A DNA stretch of 22,727 nucleotides from DATLYF01 sp035575095 (GTDB lineage: Bacteria > Pseudomonadota > Gammaproteobacteria > Competibacterales > Competibacteraceae), in assembly GCA_035575095.1 (NCBI GenBank), contig DATLYF010000144.1, positions 1 to 22,727 on the forward strand, given 5' to 3'. The notes beneath the pieces were generated by a model. That model did no database searches, was not told the DNA's origin, and saw nothing but the letters and a program-made list of their open reading frames with translations. Position numbers and translations under genes: made by a program. This document shows positions 8,301-15,693 of the stretch, in pieces; position 1 is the stretch's first letter, and each line of letters begins with the position of its first letter.

Positions 8301-8811
8301 CATCGTCTGGTGTACCCACCACGAGCCGCTGATCCCGGCGCGGCGGCCGATGGACGTGAGCCTGGTGGCACGCGACATGGTGGAGCTGGTGGAGCGCTAC
8401 GGCCGCGGCGAGATCGGCCAGTACCCGATTCCGCTCGCCGAAGTCGACCGCATCATGGTCATGGGCGGCAGCCATCTGCTCAAGGGCTTCCAGCAAGCGC
8501 TGCGCCCCGGCGGGCGGCTCGCCGCCCTGTTTCGCTCCGACGTGGAGGCCCTGGGCACGGTGGGCAGCCCGATGCAGTGCATGCTCAAGGGCGTGTGCGC
8601 CCAATGCCTGCAGTGGCAGATCGACCCGGACAGCGGCCAGCGCACCCGGGCGGTGTTTTCCTGCGCCGGCCAGGACCAGCCGCTGTCCTGGATCGACCTG
8701 GACAACCTGGTCGCCCGCACCAGCCAGAACCGCCTGGCCGACCGCATCTCCAGCCTGTGGCTGGACTACGTGCTGGCCGAGGAGAAACGGCTACACAGCG
8801 CCGCCAGCTGA
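5338..8811 (+). CDS. large FAD/NAD(P) iron-sulfur oxidoreductase, NfnL-NfnS-like (GltD-PyrK-like) fusion
   Basis: A 1157-residue cytosolic flavoprotein. The ATG at 5338 is preferred because GGAGAG sits just upstream; an in-frame ATG at 5218 would add 40 unlikely residues. Residues 1-230 are an uncharacterised, mostly helical region. Residues 237-322 hold a GltD-type cysteine set (C237, C240, C248, then GCPLEEKI with C275, then C315, C318, C322), suited to [4Fe-4S] clusters. GMGPAG (381-386) is an FAD Rossmann motif, and VIGGGLTAVD (from about 547) is the NAD(P) motif. From about 835 a ferredoxin-reductase-like domain follows (RPGQFF at 858-863, TILVVAGRWG near 937). It ends in C1081, C1087, C1090 and C1109, resembling the [2Fe-2S] site of PyrK/NfnS. 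By analogy it moves electrons between pyridine nucleotides and an iron-sulfur partner. Bifurcation is possible but unproven. It has no operon partner here. Confidence 0.85.
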   Translation: MSLHDALAARGLRFAELFQAAGLARLDQAFLDGLAPVQREALLAYRNGAALAPTALSELLLELAPAVERFITELFGITEAAAASSAAILGHDPVFAFKDAFVQRRGKRYRKPIAESFAELDAWLDSRLDARDGDRELAVARYGLELLADEASNTEAIERLTQWCALALSDPAGQAAVAGWLSFKLPNRVDHAHLVPLTPADARRLQGDPARFRRRDGFALTDPRMNVRQVQSEVHYCIYCHDHDGDFCSKGFPENKRQPELGLKVDPLGVILTGCPLEEKISEMHSLRRAGRSIAALAVAMVDNPMVPATGHRICNDCMKGCIYQKQDPVNIPQIETRVLSDVLNLPYGVEVYDLLTRWNPLRREQYRMQPYNGHCVLVAGMGPAGFTMAHHLTMEGCAVVGIDGLKIEPLPRELIEQPVRDWAALEEDLSERILLGFGGVAEYGITVRWDKNFLKLIYLSLLRRPTFQVFGGVRLGGTLTLDDAWRLGFDHVCIATGTGLPRVIPMGQSLARGMRQASDFLMALQLTGAGKASSLANLQVRLPAVVIGGGLTAVDTATEVQAYYVKQVEKLLHRYETLVAHLGEAAVRKGLGAEDLEILEEYLAHGRAVRAERRRAAAAGEAPNFVPLLRAWGGVTLAYRKGLNSSPAYTRNHEEVIKAMEEGLYYVEGLDPLRVELDHYGHVKALVCRRMQCVEGRWLAGKEELTLAARSVFVAAGASPNIIYEQEHPGTFVLEDDHFLPHVAHSHGLQPVRVAEHPKAPEFGPFTSYRKDGRTVSFLGDTHPVFHGSVVKAIASAKRSYPQVMAALGKLPASGDYETFRARLAELLTPRVAAVYRHTAAMTEVWIKAPMAARNFRPGQFFRLQTYESLSPVVAGTRLQIPLLTVSGTGVKDDMIRLMVLQWGTGPRLVNRLKPGDPLVLMGPTGAPTDLPHGKTILVVAGRWGAAVMLDIGHALRAAGNRVIYIAAFDKAGDVDHQDELEAGADRIVWCTHHEPLIPARRPMDVSLVARDMVELVERYGRGEIGQYPIPLAEVDRIMVMGGSHLLKGFQQALRPGGRLAALFRSDVEALGTVGSPMQCMLKGVCAQCLQWQIDPDSGQRTRAVFSCAGQDQPLSWIDLDNLVARTSQNRLADRISSLWLDYVLAEEKRLHSAAS

Positions 8812-8835
8812 GCGGCGCTGGTCGCTTCGACCAGC
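8797..8835 (+). terminator. two overlapping, mutually exclusive hairpins at the end of the flavoprotein gene
   Basis: Stem A pairs AGCGCCGC (8797-8804) with GCGGCGCT (8812-8819), and its loop contains the stop codon. Stem B pairs GCTGGTCG (8817-8824) with CGACCAGC (8828-8835) around a CTT loop. They share bases 8817-8819, so only one can form fully. No T-tract follows. A terminator role is inferred from position only. Confidence 0.4.
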
Positions 8836-8870
8836 AAGTAATACCAGATTCGATTGATCAGTCCGCGTAG

Positions 8871-9007
8871 ACACGGGGCAGGGATGTTCGTCGTAGTGGC
8901 CTCGGCGCCAGGGTGGAGACAGGAGCCGGAGTCCGGCGCCGTGGCCGCAAGCGAGTCAGGGACAGACGAGCGCCGCGAGAACGGAGACGAACATCCTCGC
9001 CCCGTGT
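8871..9007. repeat. 137-bp imperfect inverted-repeat element
   Basis: Outer arms of 22 bp (8871-8892 and 8986-9007) match at 20 of 22 positions in inverted orientation. Inside, GGCC and GGCGCC on the left (8898-8909) pair with GGCGCC and GGCC on the right (8935-8946). CCGGAGTCCGG (8926-8936) is a further palindrome. The motif CAGGG recurs three times (8879, 8909, 8957). The overall length and nested design resemble the element at 2510-2641, although the arms differ. No gene and no clear target duplication were seen. Confidence 0.5.
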
Positions 9008-9050
9008 CGGAACTGTATCGTGCAACTTCGTAGGAAGGGAGGCGAGAAGA

Positions 9051-9073
9051 CCTCCCCGCGATGCGCGGGGAGG
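9051..9073. repeat. GC-rich REP-like palindrome
   Basis: CCTCCCCGCG (9051-9060) and CGCGGGGAGG (9064-9073) form a perfect 10-bp stem around ATG. It resembles the palindrome between yidC and mnmE and sits in a convergent gap, so it may help end transcription on either strand. Confidence 0.5.
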
Positions 9074-9209
9074 GATAAGGGCGCCGGCCTCGCCACGGCA
9101 ACGCCACTGGCATTACCTGTTGTTATTCTCCGGCCGTCAGAGCGTAAAGCTCGAAGCGGCGCTTGTCCACCCTGACGTGGTTTCGATGCGAAGGAGCGCC
9201 TTGCCCGGC

Positions 9210-10940
9210 TCAAACATCGCGCCTCTGGCCAGCGCCCTCGCCGTAAAGGGGTTCCAGCAAGCGGTAGCGATCGGCACGCACTCGGGCCAGGCGCTGTCCC
9301 ACCTGGGCCGGATCCTGGTCGAGCAGTAGCAGCAACTGGGCGGCCAGGGTCAGGCTGGCTTCCAAGGTTTCCGGTACTACCTCGGTGGCGCCGGCCGCCA
9401 GCAGCCGCTCCAGCTGGGCATTGTCGCGGGCGCGCACCAGGATGGGCAGGTCCGGGCGTAGCTGCCGGGCGGCGTGCAGGATCTTCAACGTGGCGCGGGC
9501 ATCGTCGAAGGTCACTACCAACACCCGTGCCCATTCCAGACCGGAAGCGGCGAGGATGCGCGGATGACTGGCATCGCCGTAGTACACCGGCTCGCCGTCC
9601 TCCCAGGCCTGACGCACCCGTTGCGGGTCCAGATCCAGAGCGACGAAGGGCAGCCCCTCCTCGCTCAGCACCCCGGCCAGGGCCTGGCCAACCCGGCCGT
9701 AGCCGCAGAGGATGACGTGGCCGCGGGTATCGGCCACGGCCTCGGCGATGCCCTGAGCCAGCCCCTCCTCGGCCGGTGCCGGCGGCATGGGCGACAGCCG
9801 CCGCGCCAGCGCCTCGTTGTAGCGCACGGCGAGCGGCGCCAGCAGCATGCTGAGCAACACCGCCGCCAGCACCGGCTGGCTGTCGCCCGGATCCAGCAGC
9901 CCCCGGCCCAGAGCCAGGACCAGTAGGGCGAAGCCGAATTCGCCACCCTGCCCCAGCACGATGCCGGCGCGCAGGGCGTCGGCCATGGCATAGCCGCCGA
10001 GGCGGGCAAGCCCGGCCACGGCCAGGCCCTTGCCCACCACCAGCCCGACGGTGAGCAAGGCGATCCAGCCGAGGTTGGGGAGCAGCGCCGCCGGCTCGAG
10101 CTGCATGCCGACGTTGACGAAGAACAGCCCCAGCAGCACGTCACGGAACGGGCGGATGTCGGTTTCGATGGGATGGCGGTACTCGCTCTCGGCCAGCATC
10201 ATGCCGGCCAGAAAAGCGCCCAGCGCCAGGGATAGTCCGAGCGCGCTGGTCACCCAGGCGGCGGCCAGCGATACCAGCAGCACGCCCAGGGTGAACAGTT
10301 CGGCGGAGCGGGCCACCTCGTGAAACAGCGGCCGCAGCAGATAGCGCCCCACCGCCAGCAGCAGCACCAGCGCCGCCACCCCTTTGGCTAGCGCCCAGCC
10401 CAGGGCGGTTGCCAGCGCACCGTCGCCCTGGGCAAGGATGGGGATGGCCACCAGGAAAGGCACCGCCGCCAGATCCTGAAACAGCAGCACGCCCAGCGCC
10501 AGGCGGCCGTGGGGCGCGCCTAGCTCAAGCTGGTCGGTGAGCTGCTTGACGACGATGGCGGTGGAGGACATGGCCAGCGCCCCGCCCACCACCAGGGCGG
10601 CGGCCGGCGGAATGCCGATGGCCCAGGCGATGAGCCCGCCGCTCACGGTACCGGCCAGCACCTGAGCACCGCCCAGACCGAGCAGGGCGCGACGCATGGC
10701 CCAGAAGCGGGGCAGGGAGAACTCCAGGCCGATGCTGAACAGCAGAAAGGCGATGCCGATCTCACCAAGGACGTGGATCAGCGTCGTATCCGGCAGCCAA
10801 CCGAAAGCGCGCGGTCCGGCCAGCGTCCCCACCAGCAGGTAGCCGAGGATGGGCGGCAGGTGCAGTCGGCGCAGCGCCGCCACCGCCAGCACGGCGAGGC
10901 CGAGCAGGCTCAGGCCGAGATTCAGGGCGCCGTACTCCAT
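9210..10940 (-). CDS. CPA2-family monovalent cation:proton antiporter with C-terminal RCK/TrkA-N domain (KefB/YbaL type)
   Basis: A 576-residue inner-membrane protein. Residues 1 to about 385 form a multi-helix Na+/H+-exchanger domain with family motifs such as FLLFSIGLEFSLP (65-77), FQDLAAVP (154-161, holding the transport-region aspartate) and GQGGEFGFAL (330-339). Residues about 407-525 are an RCK/TrkA-N nucleotide-binding domain with GYGRVG at 413-418 and the acidic YYGDAS segment at 453-458. No full TrkA-C domain follows, and a short charged tail ends the protein. Length and layout fit KefB/KefC/YbaL relatives, which export K+ or Na+ in exchange for protons. I cannot tell whether it is glutathione-gated. 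The start has no strong ribosome-binding site. It lies downstream of gyrB on the same strand with an 84-bp gap, but is probably a separate function. Confidence 0.92.
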   Translation of the reverse strand: MEYGALNLGLSLLGLAVLAVAALRRLHLPPILGYLLVGTLAGPRAFGWLPDTTLIHVLGEIGIAFLLFSIGLEFSLPRFWAMRRALLGLGGAQVLAGTVSGGLIAWAIGIPPAAALVVGGALAMSSTAIVVKQLTDQLELGAPHGRLALGVLLFQDLAAVPFLVAIPILAQGDGALATALGWALAKGVAALVLLLAVGRYLLRPLFHEVARSAELFTLGVLLVSLAAAWVTSALGLSLALGAFLAGMMLAESEYRHPIETDIRPFRDVLLGLFFVNVGMQLEPAALLPNLGWIALLTVGLVVGKGLAVAGLARLGGYAMADALRAGIVLGQGGEFGFALLVLALGRGLLDPGDSQPVLAAVLLSMLLAPLAVRYNEALARRLSPMPPAPAEEGLAQGIAEAVADTRGHVILCGYGRVGQALAGVLSEEGLPFVALDLDPQRVRQAWEDGEPVYYGDASHPRILAASGLEWARVLVVTFDDARATLKILHAARQLRPDLPILVRARDNAQLERLLAAGATEVVPETLEASLTLAAQLLLLLDQDPAQVGQRLARVRADRYRLLEPLYGEGAGQRRDV

Positions 10941-10966
10941 GGCCGATGCTCAGCGGCCGCGTTGTC

Positions 10967-10983
10967 GTGGAAACTCTTTCCAC
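10967..10983 (-). terminator. hairpin between gyrB and the antiporter gene
   Basis: GTGGAAA and TTTCCAC form a perfect 7-bp stem with a CTC loop, 42 bases after the gyrB stop. There is no T-run, so partial termination or none is equally possible. A near-consensus DnaA box, CTATCCACA (10984-10992), lies next to it. Confidence 0.35.
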
Positions 10984-11024
10984 CTATCCACAGGTTTGTT
11001 CACAGCCCACGACCGCCCCGTCCC

Positions 11025-13433
11025 TCACACGTCCAGATTACTCACCGCCAGAGCGTTGCGCTCGATGAACTCGCGCCGCGGCTCCACCTGGTCGCCCATC
11101 AGGGTGGTGAAGACCTCGTCGGCGGCGATGGCGTCCTCGATGCGTACCCGCAGCAGGCGCCGAGTCTCCGGGTTCATGGTGGTCTCCCAGAGCTGCTCCG
11201 GATTCATCTCGCCGAGGCCCTTGTAACGCTGGATGTGCTGGCCGCGCTTGGCCTCCTCCATTAGCCAGTCGATGGCCTGCTTGAAGCTGGTCACCGCCTG
11301 CGCCCGCTCGCCGCGGCGCACGCTGGCGCCCGGCCCGATCAGGCCGTCCAGTCTGGCGCCCAGGCGCACCAGGCTGTCGTACTCGGGAGAATCGAAGAAC
11401 TCACCGCTCAGGCGCACCACCCGCTCCACCCCATGGGTGCGGCAGCCGACCAGCACCAGGTAGCCTTCGCGCCCCTCGCGGGCTTCCAGTTCCACCCGGT
11501 AGTGGCTGCCGCCGTTGAGGGCGTTGAGCCTGGCTGCCAGACGCTGGCACCAAGGGGCGAGCTGGGTTTCGACGGCAAGCGCCTCGCGCTTCAGCGCCGG
11601 CAGTTCCACCAGGGTCTCCAGCAGGCGCGCGTCGTAGCGCTGGGCCAGGCGGCGGATCATGGCCATCACCGCCATGTGGGCCCGGGCCAGTTCCTCCAGG
11701 GCGGTGCCCGACAGCGGCGGCGCATCCTCGCTGACGCAGAGCTGGGCGCCGTCCAGCGCCGAGGCCAGCAGATAGGCGGACAGCTCGGCATCGTCCTTGA
11801 CGTATTGCTCCTGCTTGCCACGCTTGACCTTATACAGCGGTGGCTGGGCGATGTAGATGTGGCCGCGCTCGATCAGTACCGGCATCTGCCGGTAGAAGAA
11901 GGTGAGCAGCAGGGTGCGGATGTGGGAGCCGTCGACGTCGGCGTCGGTCATGATGATGATGCGGTGGTAGCGCAGCTTGTCCGGGTCGAACTCGTCCTTG
12001 CCGATGCCGCAGCCGAGTGCGGTGATGAGCGTGCCCACCTCGGCCGAGGACAGCATCTTGTCGAAGCGCGCCTTCTCCACGTTGAGGATCTTGCCCTTGA
12101 GCGGCAGGATCGCCTGGAAGCGGCGGTCGCGGCCTTGTTTGGCGGAGCCGCCGGCCGAATCGCCCTCCACCAGGAACAGTTCCGACAAGGCCGGGTCTTT
12201 CTCCTGGCAGTCGGCCAGCTTGCCGGGCAGCCCGGCGATGTCCAGCGCCCCCTTGCGCCGCGTCATCTCGCGCGCCCGGCGCGCCGCCTCGCGGGCGCGG
12301 GCAGCCTCGACGATCTTGGCGGTGATGGCGCGCGCCTCAGCAGGGTTCTCCAGCAGGAATTCCTGGAATTTCTCCGCCAGCACCGTCTCCACGACCGGCT
12401 TGACCTCGGAGGACACCAGCTTGTCCTTGGTCTGGGAGGAGAACTTGGGGTCCGGCACCTTGACCGAGAGGATGGCGGTCAGGCCCTCGCGGGCATCGTC
12501 ACCGGTGGTGGTGACCTTGGCCTTCTTGAGGATGCCCTCGGCCTCCATGTACTGGTTGAGGGTGCGGGTCATGGCGGCGCGAAAGCCGGCGAGATGGGTA
12601 CCGCCGTCGCGCTGCGGAATGTTGTTGGTGAAGCAGAAGATGTTCTCCTGATAGGAGTCGTTCCACTGCAGGGCGATCTCGACACCGATGCCGTCCTTCT
12701 CGGTGTTGCAGTAGAACACCGTTTCGTGCAGCGGCGTCTTGTTGCGGTTGAGGTGCTCGACGAAGGCGCGGATGCCGCCCTGATACTCGAACACGTCGGA
12801 TTTGCCGCTGCGCTCGTCCTTGAGGGTGATGCGCACCCCGGAGTTGAGGAAGGACAGCTCGCGCAGGCGCTTGGCCAGCACGTCGTAGTGGAACTCGATG
12901 TTGGAGAAGATTGCCGCGCTCGGCTTGAAGTGCACCTCGGTGCCGGTGAGATCGGAGTCGCCGATCACCCGCAGCGGCGCCAGGGGCACGCCGAGATGGT
13001 ACTCCTGCTGGTGCAGCTTGCCGTCACGGCGGATGGTCAGGCGCAGATAGTCGGATAGGGCGTTGACCACCGACACGCCCACCCCGTGCAGGCCGCCGGA
13101 AACCTTGTAGGAGTTGTCGTCGAATTTGCCTCCGGCGTGCAGCACGGTCATGATCACTTCGGCGGCGGAACGTCCCTCCTCGGGATGGATGTCCACCGGG
13201 ATGCCGCGGCCGTCGTCGGTGACGGTGATCGACTCGTCGGCGTGGATGGTAACCTCGATGTTGCGGCACCAGCCGGCCAGGGCCTCGTCGATGGAGTTGT
13301 CCACCACTTCGAACACCATGTGGTGCAGCCCGGTGCCGTCATCGGTGTCGCCGATGTACATGCCGGGCCGCTTGCGTACCGCGTCCAGGCCCTTGAGTAC
13401 CTTGATGTTCGAGGAAGTGTAGTCGCTACTCAT
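11025..13433 (-). CDS. gyrB: DNA gyrase subunit B
   Basis: An 802-residue ATPase subunit of the type II topoisomerase that introduces negative supercoils with GyrA (gyrA is not in the window). The GHKL ATPase half shows DNSIDEALAG (45-54) and GGLHGVGVSVVNALS (113-127). The TOPRIM half shows LVEGDSAGGSAKQGRD (421-436), PLKGKILNVEKAR (444-456) and DADVDGSH (497-504), then QRYKGLGEMN (735-744). About 170 residues are inserted between the TOPRIM core and the tail (about 555-725), as in Escherichia coli GyrB, which argues for a gammaproteobacterial-type gene. Start ATG 13431-13433 is preceded by GGAG. The recF stop lies 15 bases upstream, so it is probably cotranscribed with recF, dnaN and dnaA. 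Confidence 0.98.
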   Translation of the reverse strand: MSSDYTSSNIKVLKGLDAVRKRPGMYIGDTDDGTGLHHMVFEVVDNSIDEALAGWCRNIEVTIHADESITVTDDGRGIPVDIHPEEGRSAAEVIMTVLHAGGKFDDNSYKVSGGLHGVGVSVVNALSDYLRLTIRRDGKLHQQEYHLGVPLAPLRVIGDSDLTGTEVHFKPSAAIFSNIEFHYDVLAKRLRELSFLNSGVRITLKDERSGKSDVFEYQGGIRAFVEHLNRNKTPLHETVFYCNTEKDGIGVEIALQWNDSYQENIFCFTNNIPQRDGGTHLAGFRAAMTRTLNQYMEAEGILKKAKVTTTGDDAREGLTAILSVKVPDPKFSSQTKDKLVSSEVKPVVETVLAEKFQEFLLENPAEARAITAKIVEAARAREAARRAREMTRRKGALDIAGLPGKLADCQEKDPALSELFLVEGDSAGGSAKQGRDRRFQAILPLKGKILNVEKARFDKMLSSAEVGTLITALGCGIGKDEFDPDKLRYHRIIIMTDADVDGSHIRTLLLTFFYRQMPVLIERGHIYIAQPPLYKVKRGKQEQYVKDDAELSAYLLASALDGAQLCVSEDAPPLSGTALEELARAHMAVMAMIRRLAQRYDARLLETLVELPALKREALAVETQLAPWCQRLAARLNALNGGSHYRVELEAREGREGYLVLVGCRTHGVERVVRLSGEFFDSPEYDSLVRLGARLDGLIGPGASVRRGERAQAVTSFKQAIDWLMEEAKRGQHIQRYKGLGEMNPEQLWETTMNPETRRLLRVRIEDAIAADEVFTTLMGDQVEPRREFIERNALAVSNLDV

Positions 13434-13448
13434 CGTGACTCCGTCCCG

Positions 13449-14549
13449 TTACAGGCGATCAAATATTGTAGCATCTCGGATAACCCCCTGTCGGATATGG
13501 AATAAGCGCACCTCCCGCCAGGGCGCGGCATCGAGCAGCCCGTCTTCGAGGGCGGTGACGAACAGCTGGCAGTCCATCTCGGCCAGGGTGGTCATGATGC
13601 GGGCCCGGTGGCGCGGGTCCAGTTCAGCGGGCAGATCGTCGATCAGCAGCACGCAGGGCTGGCCGCGGTGGCGCTGGTAGAGCCGGGCCTGGGCCAGCAC
13701 CAGAGCGGCCACCAGCAGCTTCTGCTGGCCGCGGGAGAGCTGTACCGTGACCGGTCGCCCGTCCAGGCGCACCTCGAAGTCGGCGCGGTGCGGTCCCAGC
13801 CGGGTGTGGCCGTAGCGGCGGTCCTGCTCGCGGCCGTGATGCAGGGCAGCGCGCAGATCGGAAAACTCCGCGCCCCAGCCGCGACGATAGTCTAGGCTCA
13901 GTTCCAGCGGCCCCAGGAGCTGCGCCAGCAGCGGTCGCAGCTCGTCCTCCAGGGTCCGGCAGAAGTTTTGCCGCAGCGGATCGAGCTGCAGCGCGGCCGC
14001 CGCCAGTTCTCCGTCCCAGGCCGCTACCACGCGCTCGGCCGCGCCCTGGCGCAGGGCCGCGTTACGATGACGCAGGGCCACGGTGTAACGCCGCCAGACC
14101 TCGAGGAAACCCGGCTCGGCGTGGAACAGCCCCCAGTCGAGGAAGCGCCGGCGCTGGCGCGGACCCTCCTCCAGCAGGCGGTGGCTGTCGGGATTGAGCA
14201 GCAACAGCGGCAGGGCCTCGGCCAGCTCGGCCAGGGAGACCAGCGGACGCCCGTCGAGGCGGGCCACTGTCTCCCGTGGACTGCGCTGCAGACCGAGCCG
14301 GATGCGGCGCTGCCGTCCTGGCTGCTGCAGGGTGGCGGTGATACGCAAGGCCTCGGCACCGTGCTGGATCAGCTCGCGCAGCGAGGCGCTGCGGAAGGAG
14401 CGCGCCCGCCCTAGGTAATAGATCGCCTCCAACAGGCTGGTCTTGCCGGAGGCGTTCTCCCCCACCACCAGGTTGAGACCGGGCGAACACTCCAGTGCCA
14501 CCCGAGTGAGGTTACGGAAATGCTCGATCTCCAGGGTGGCAAGGATCAT
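13449..14549 (-). CDS. recF: DNA replication and repair protein RecF
   Basis: A 366-residue SMC-like ATPase that binds DNA at gaps and, with RecO and RecR, loads RecA during recombinational repair. The Walker A motif is GENASGKTS (30-38), the ABC-type signature is LSRGQQK (271-277) and Walker B with D-loop is LLIDDLPAELD (301-311). Length is normal for the family. It lies between dnaN (40-bp gap) and gyrB (15-bp gap) on the same strand, the standard position. No strong ribosome-binding site is visible before the ATG, so its translation may depend on the polycistronic message. Confidence 0.97.
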   Translation of the reverse strand: MILATLEIEHFRNLTRVALECSPGLNLVVGENASGKTSLLEAIYYLGRARSFRSASLRELIQHGAEALRITATLQQPGRQRRIRLGLQRSPRETVARLDGRPLVSLAELAEALPLLLLNPDSHRLLEEGPRQRRRFLDWGLFHAEPGFLEVWRRYTVALRHRNAALRQGAAERVVAAWDGELAAAALQLDPLRQNFCRTLEDELRPLLAQLLGPLELSLDYRRGWGAEFSDLRAALHHGREQDRRYGHTRLGPHRADFEVRLDGRPVTVQLSRGQQKLLVAALVLAQARLYQRHRGQPCVLLIDDLPAELDPRHRARIMTTLAEMDCQLFVTALEDGLLDAAPWREVRLFHIRQGVIRDATIFDRL

Positions 14550-14589
14550 GAATGGGACTGGAAGGGCCTGGGAGGTCGCCGTGCCTTCT

Positions 14590-15693
14590 CTACAACCGCA
14601 TCGGCATGACCACGTATTTGCAGTCCTCGCTCTCGGCCTCCTGGATCAGGCAGGGATTCACCGCATCGGTGAAGGATAGCCTGGCCAGGTCGCCGGACAG
14701 CGCGCCCAACGCATCCAGCAGATAGTTGACGTTGAAGCCGATCTCCAGCGGCCCGCCGCTATAGTTCACCTCCACCTCTTCCTCGGCCTCCTCCTGCTCC
14801 GGATTGTGGGCTTGGGCGCGCAGCATCCAATCCTCTAGCTGCAAGCGGATGCCGCGATACTTATCGCTGGAGAGGATGGCAGCGCGGGCCAGGGCGTTGC
14901 GCAGTACCAGGCGGTCGGCCAGGATCACCCGCTCGCCCTGACGCGGGATGACCCGCTGATAGTCGGGGAATCTGCCGTCGATCAGCTTGGAGGTAAAGCC
15001 GATGTCGTCGAGCTGTACCTGAATGTGATTGGTGCCGACCTTGAGCGCCACCGTGCCGTCGCCATCATTGAGCAGGCGCAGCAGTTCCTGCACGCCCTTG
15101 CGCGGCACGATCACCTGGCGCGGTACTATCTCCCCGCCTTCCTCTAGCGCCTGTTCGCAGTAGGCCAGGCGGTGGCCGTCGGTGGCGACAGCACGAATGC
15201 GCCCCTCGCCGATATCGAGCAGCAGGCCGTTGAGGTAGTAGCGCACATCCTGCTGGGCCATGGCGAAATGGGTACGCTCGATGAGCCGCTTGAACTGGGC
15301 CCGGGGCAGGCGCAGCTCGAGCTCGAAGGGCAGGTCCTCTAGGGTAGGGAAGTCTGCCGCCGGCAGAGTGGCCAGTGTGAAGCGGCAGCGGGTACTGCTT
15401 AGGCGCGCCTTGCCATCCTCCACGCTCAGACTGACCGCCGCCCCTTCGGGCAGGGCACGCAGGATATCCAGCAGCTTGCGCCCAGGCAGGGTGATTTCCC
15501 CGCCCTCGGCGATCGGTACCGCAACCCGCGCGGACAGTTCGACTTCCAGGTCGGTAGCGGTCATCACCAGCCCTGTGTCATGGGCCACCAACAACACATT
15601 GGACAGCACCGGCAGGGTCTGGCGGCGTTCCACCACTCCGATGACGTTCTGCAAAGGTTTGAGTAGAGATTCGCGTTGGCTCTCGATCTTCAT
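14590..15693 (-). CDS. dnaN: DNA polymerase III beta subunit (sliding clamp)
   Basis: A 367-residue clamp subunit that dimerises into the ring tethering replicative polymerase to DNA. It begins MKIESQRESLLKPLQNVIGV with the usual family continuation ERRQTLPVLSNVLL and ends YVVMPMRL. The loop EQEEAEEEVEVNYSGG before GFNVNYLLDAL is characteristic of gammaproteobacterial clamps. The ATG at 15691-15693 has a purine-rich GAGAG upstream. The 271 bp between it and dnaA is the replication origin, so a dnaN promoter may lie within or beside the DnaA boxes. The recF gene follows after 40 bp. Confidence 0.98.
   Translation of the reverse strand: MKIESQRESLLKPLQNVIGVVERRQTLPVLSNVLLVAHDTGLVMTATDLEVELSARVAVPIAEGGEITLPGRKLLDILRALPEGAAVSLSVEDGKARLSSTRCRFTLATLPAADFPTLEDLPFELELRLPRAQFKRLIERTHFAMAQQDVRYYLNGLLLDIGEGRIRAVATDGHRLAYCEQALEEGGEIVPRQVIVPRKGVQELLRLLNDGDGTVALKVGTNHIQVQLDDIGFTSKLIDGRFPDYQRVIPRQGERVILADRLVLRNALARAAILSSDKYRGIRLQLEDWMLRAQAHNPEQEEAEEEVEVNYSGGPLEIGFNVNYLLDALGALSGDLARLSFTDAVNPCLIQEAESEDCKYVVMPMRL

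Larger units (their letters stand above)
8812..9209. other. 398-bp convergent intergenic region filled with repeats
   Basis: Between the convergent flavoprotein and antiporter genes there is no credible coding sequence. The region holds the hairpin just after the flavoprotein stop, the 137-bp inverted repeat at 8871-9007 and the GC-rich palindrome at 9051-9073. The stretch 9120-9205 shows nothing beyond GCGCTTGTCCACCCT near 9160, which resembles phrases seen in dispersed proteobacterial repeats, but I cannot confirm that here. Confidence 0.6.

Noticed and set aside
6411..8870. Long 819-codon open frame overlapping the flavoprotein gene
   Set aside because: It is a different frame of a GC-rich gene. 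It has low-complexity Arg/Ala/Gly/Pro composition and no domain.
8956..9534. 192-codon minus-strand frame overlapping the antiporter 3' end
   Set aside because: It is composed of Arg/Pro/Gly-rich shadow sequence and crosses the repeat region; the antiporter frame explains the coding signal.
10984..10992. CTATCCACA as a functional DnaA site near gyrB
   Set aside because: It is a single one-mismatch box with no cluster, expected by chance near an origin-type region; too weak to call.
11433..13058. 541-codon plus-strand frame opposite gyrB
   Set aside because: It is antisense to an unmistakable gyrB and has typical complementary-strand composition.
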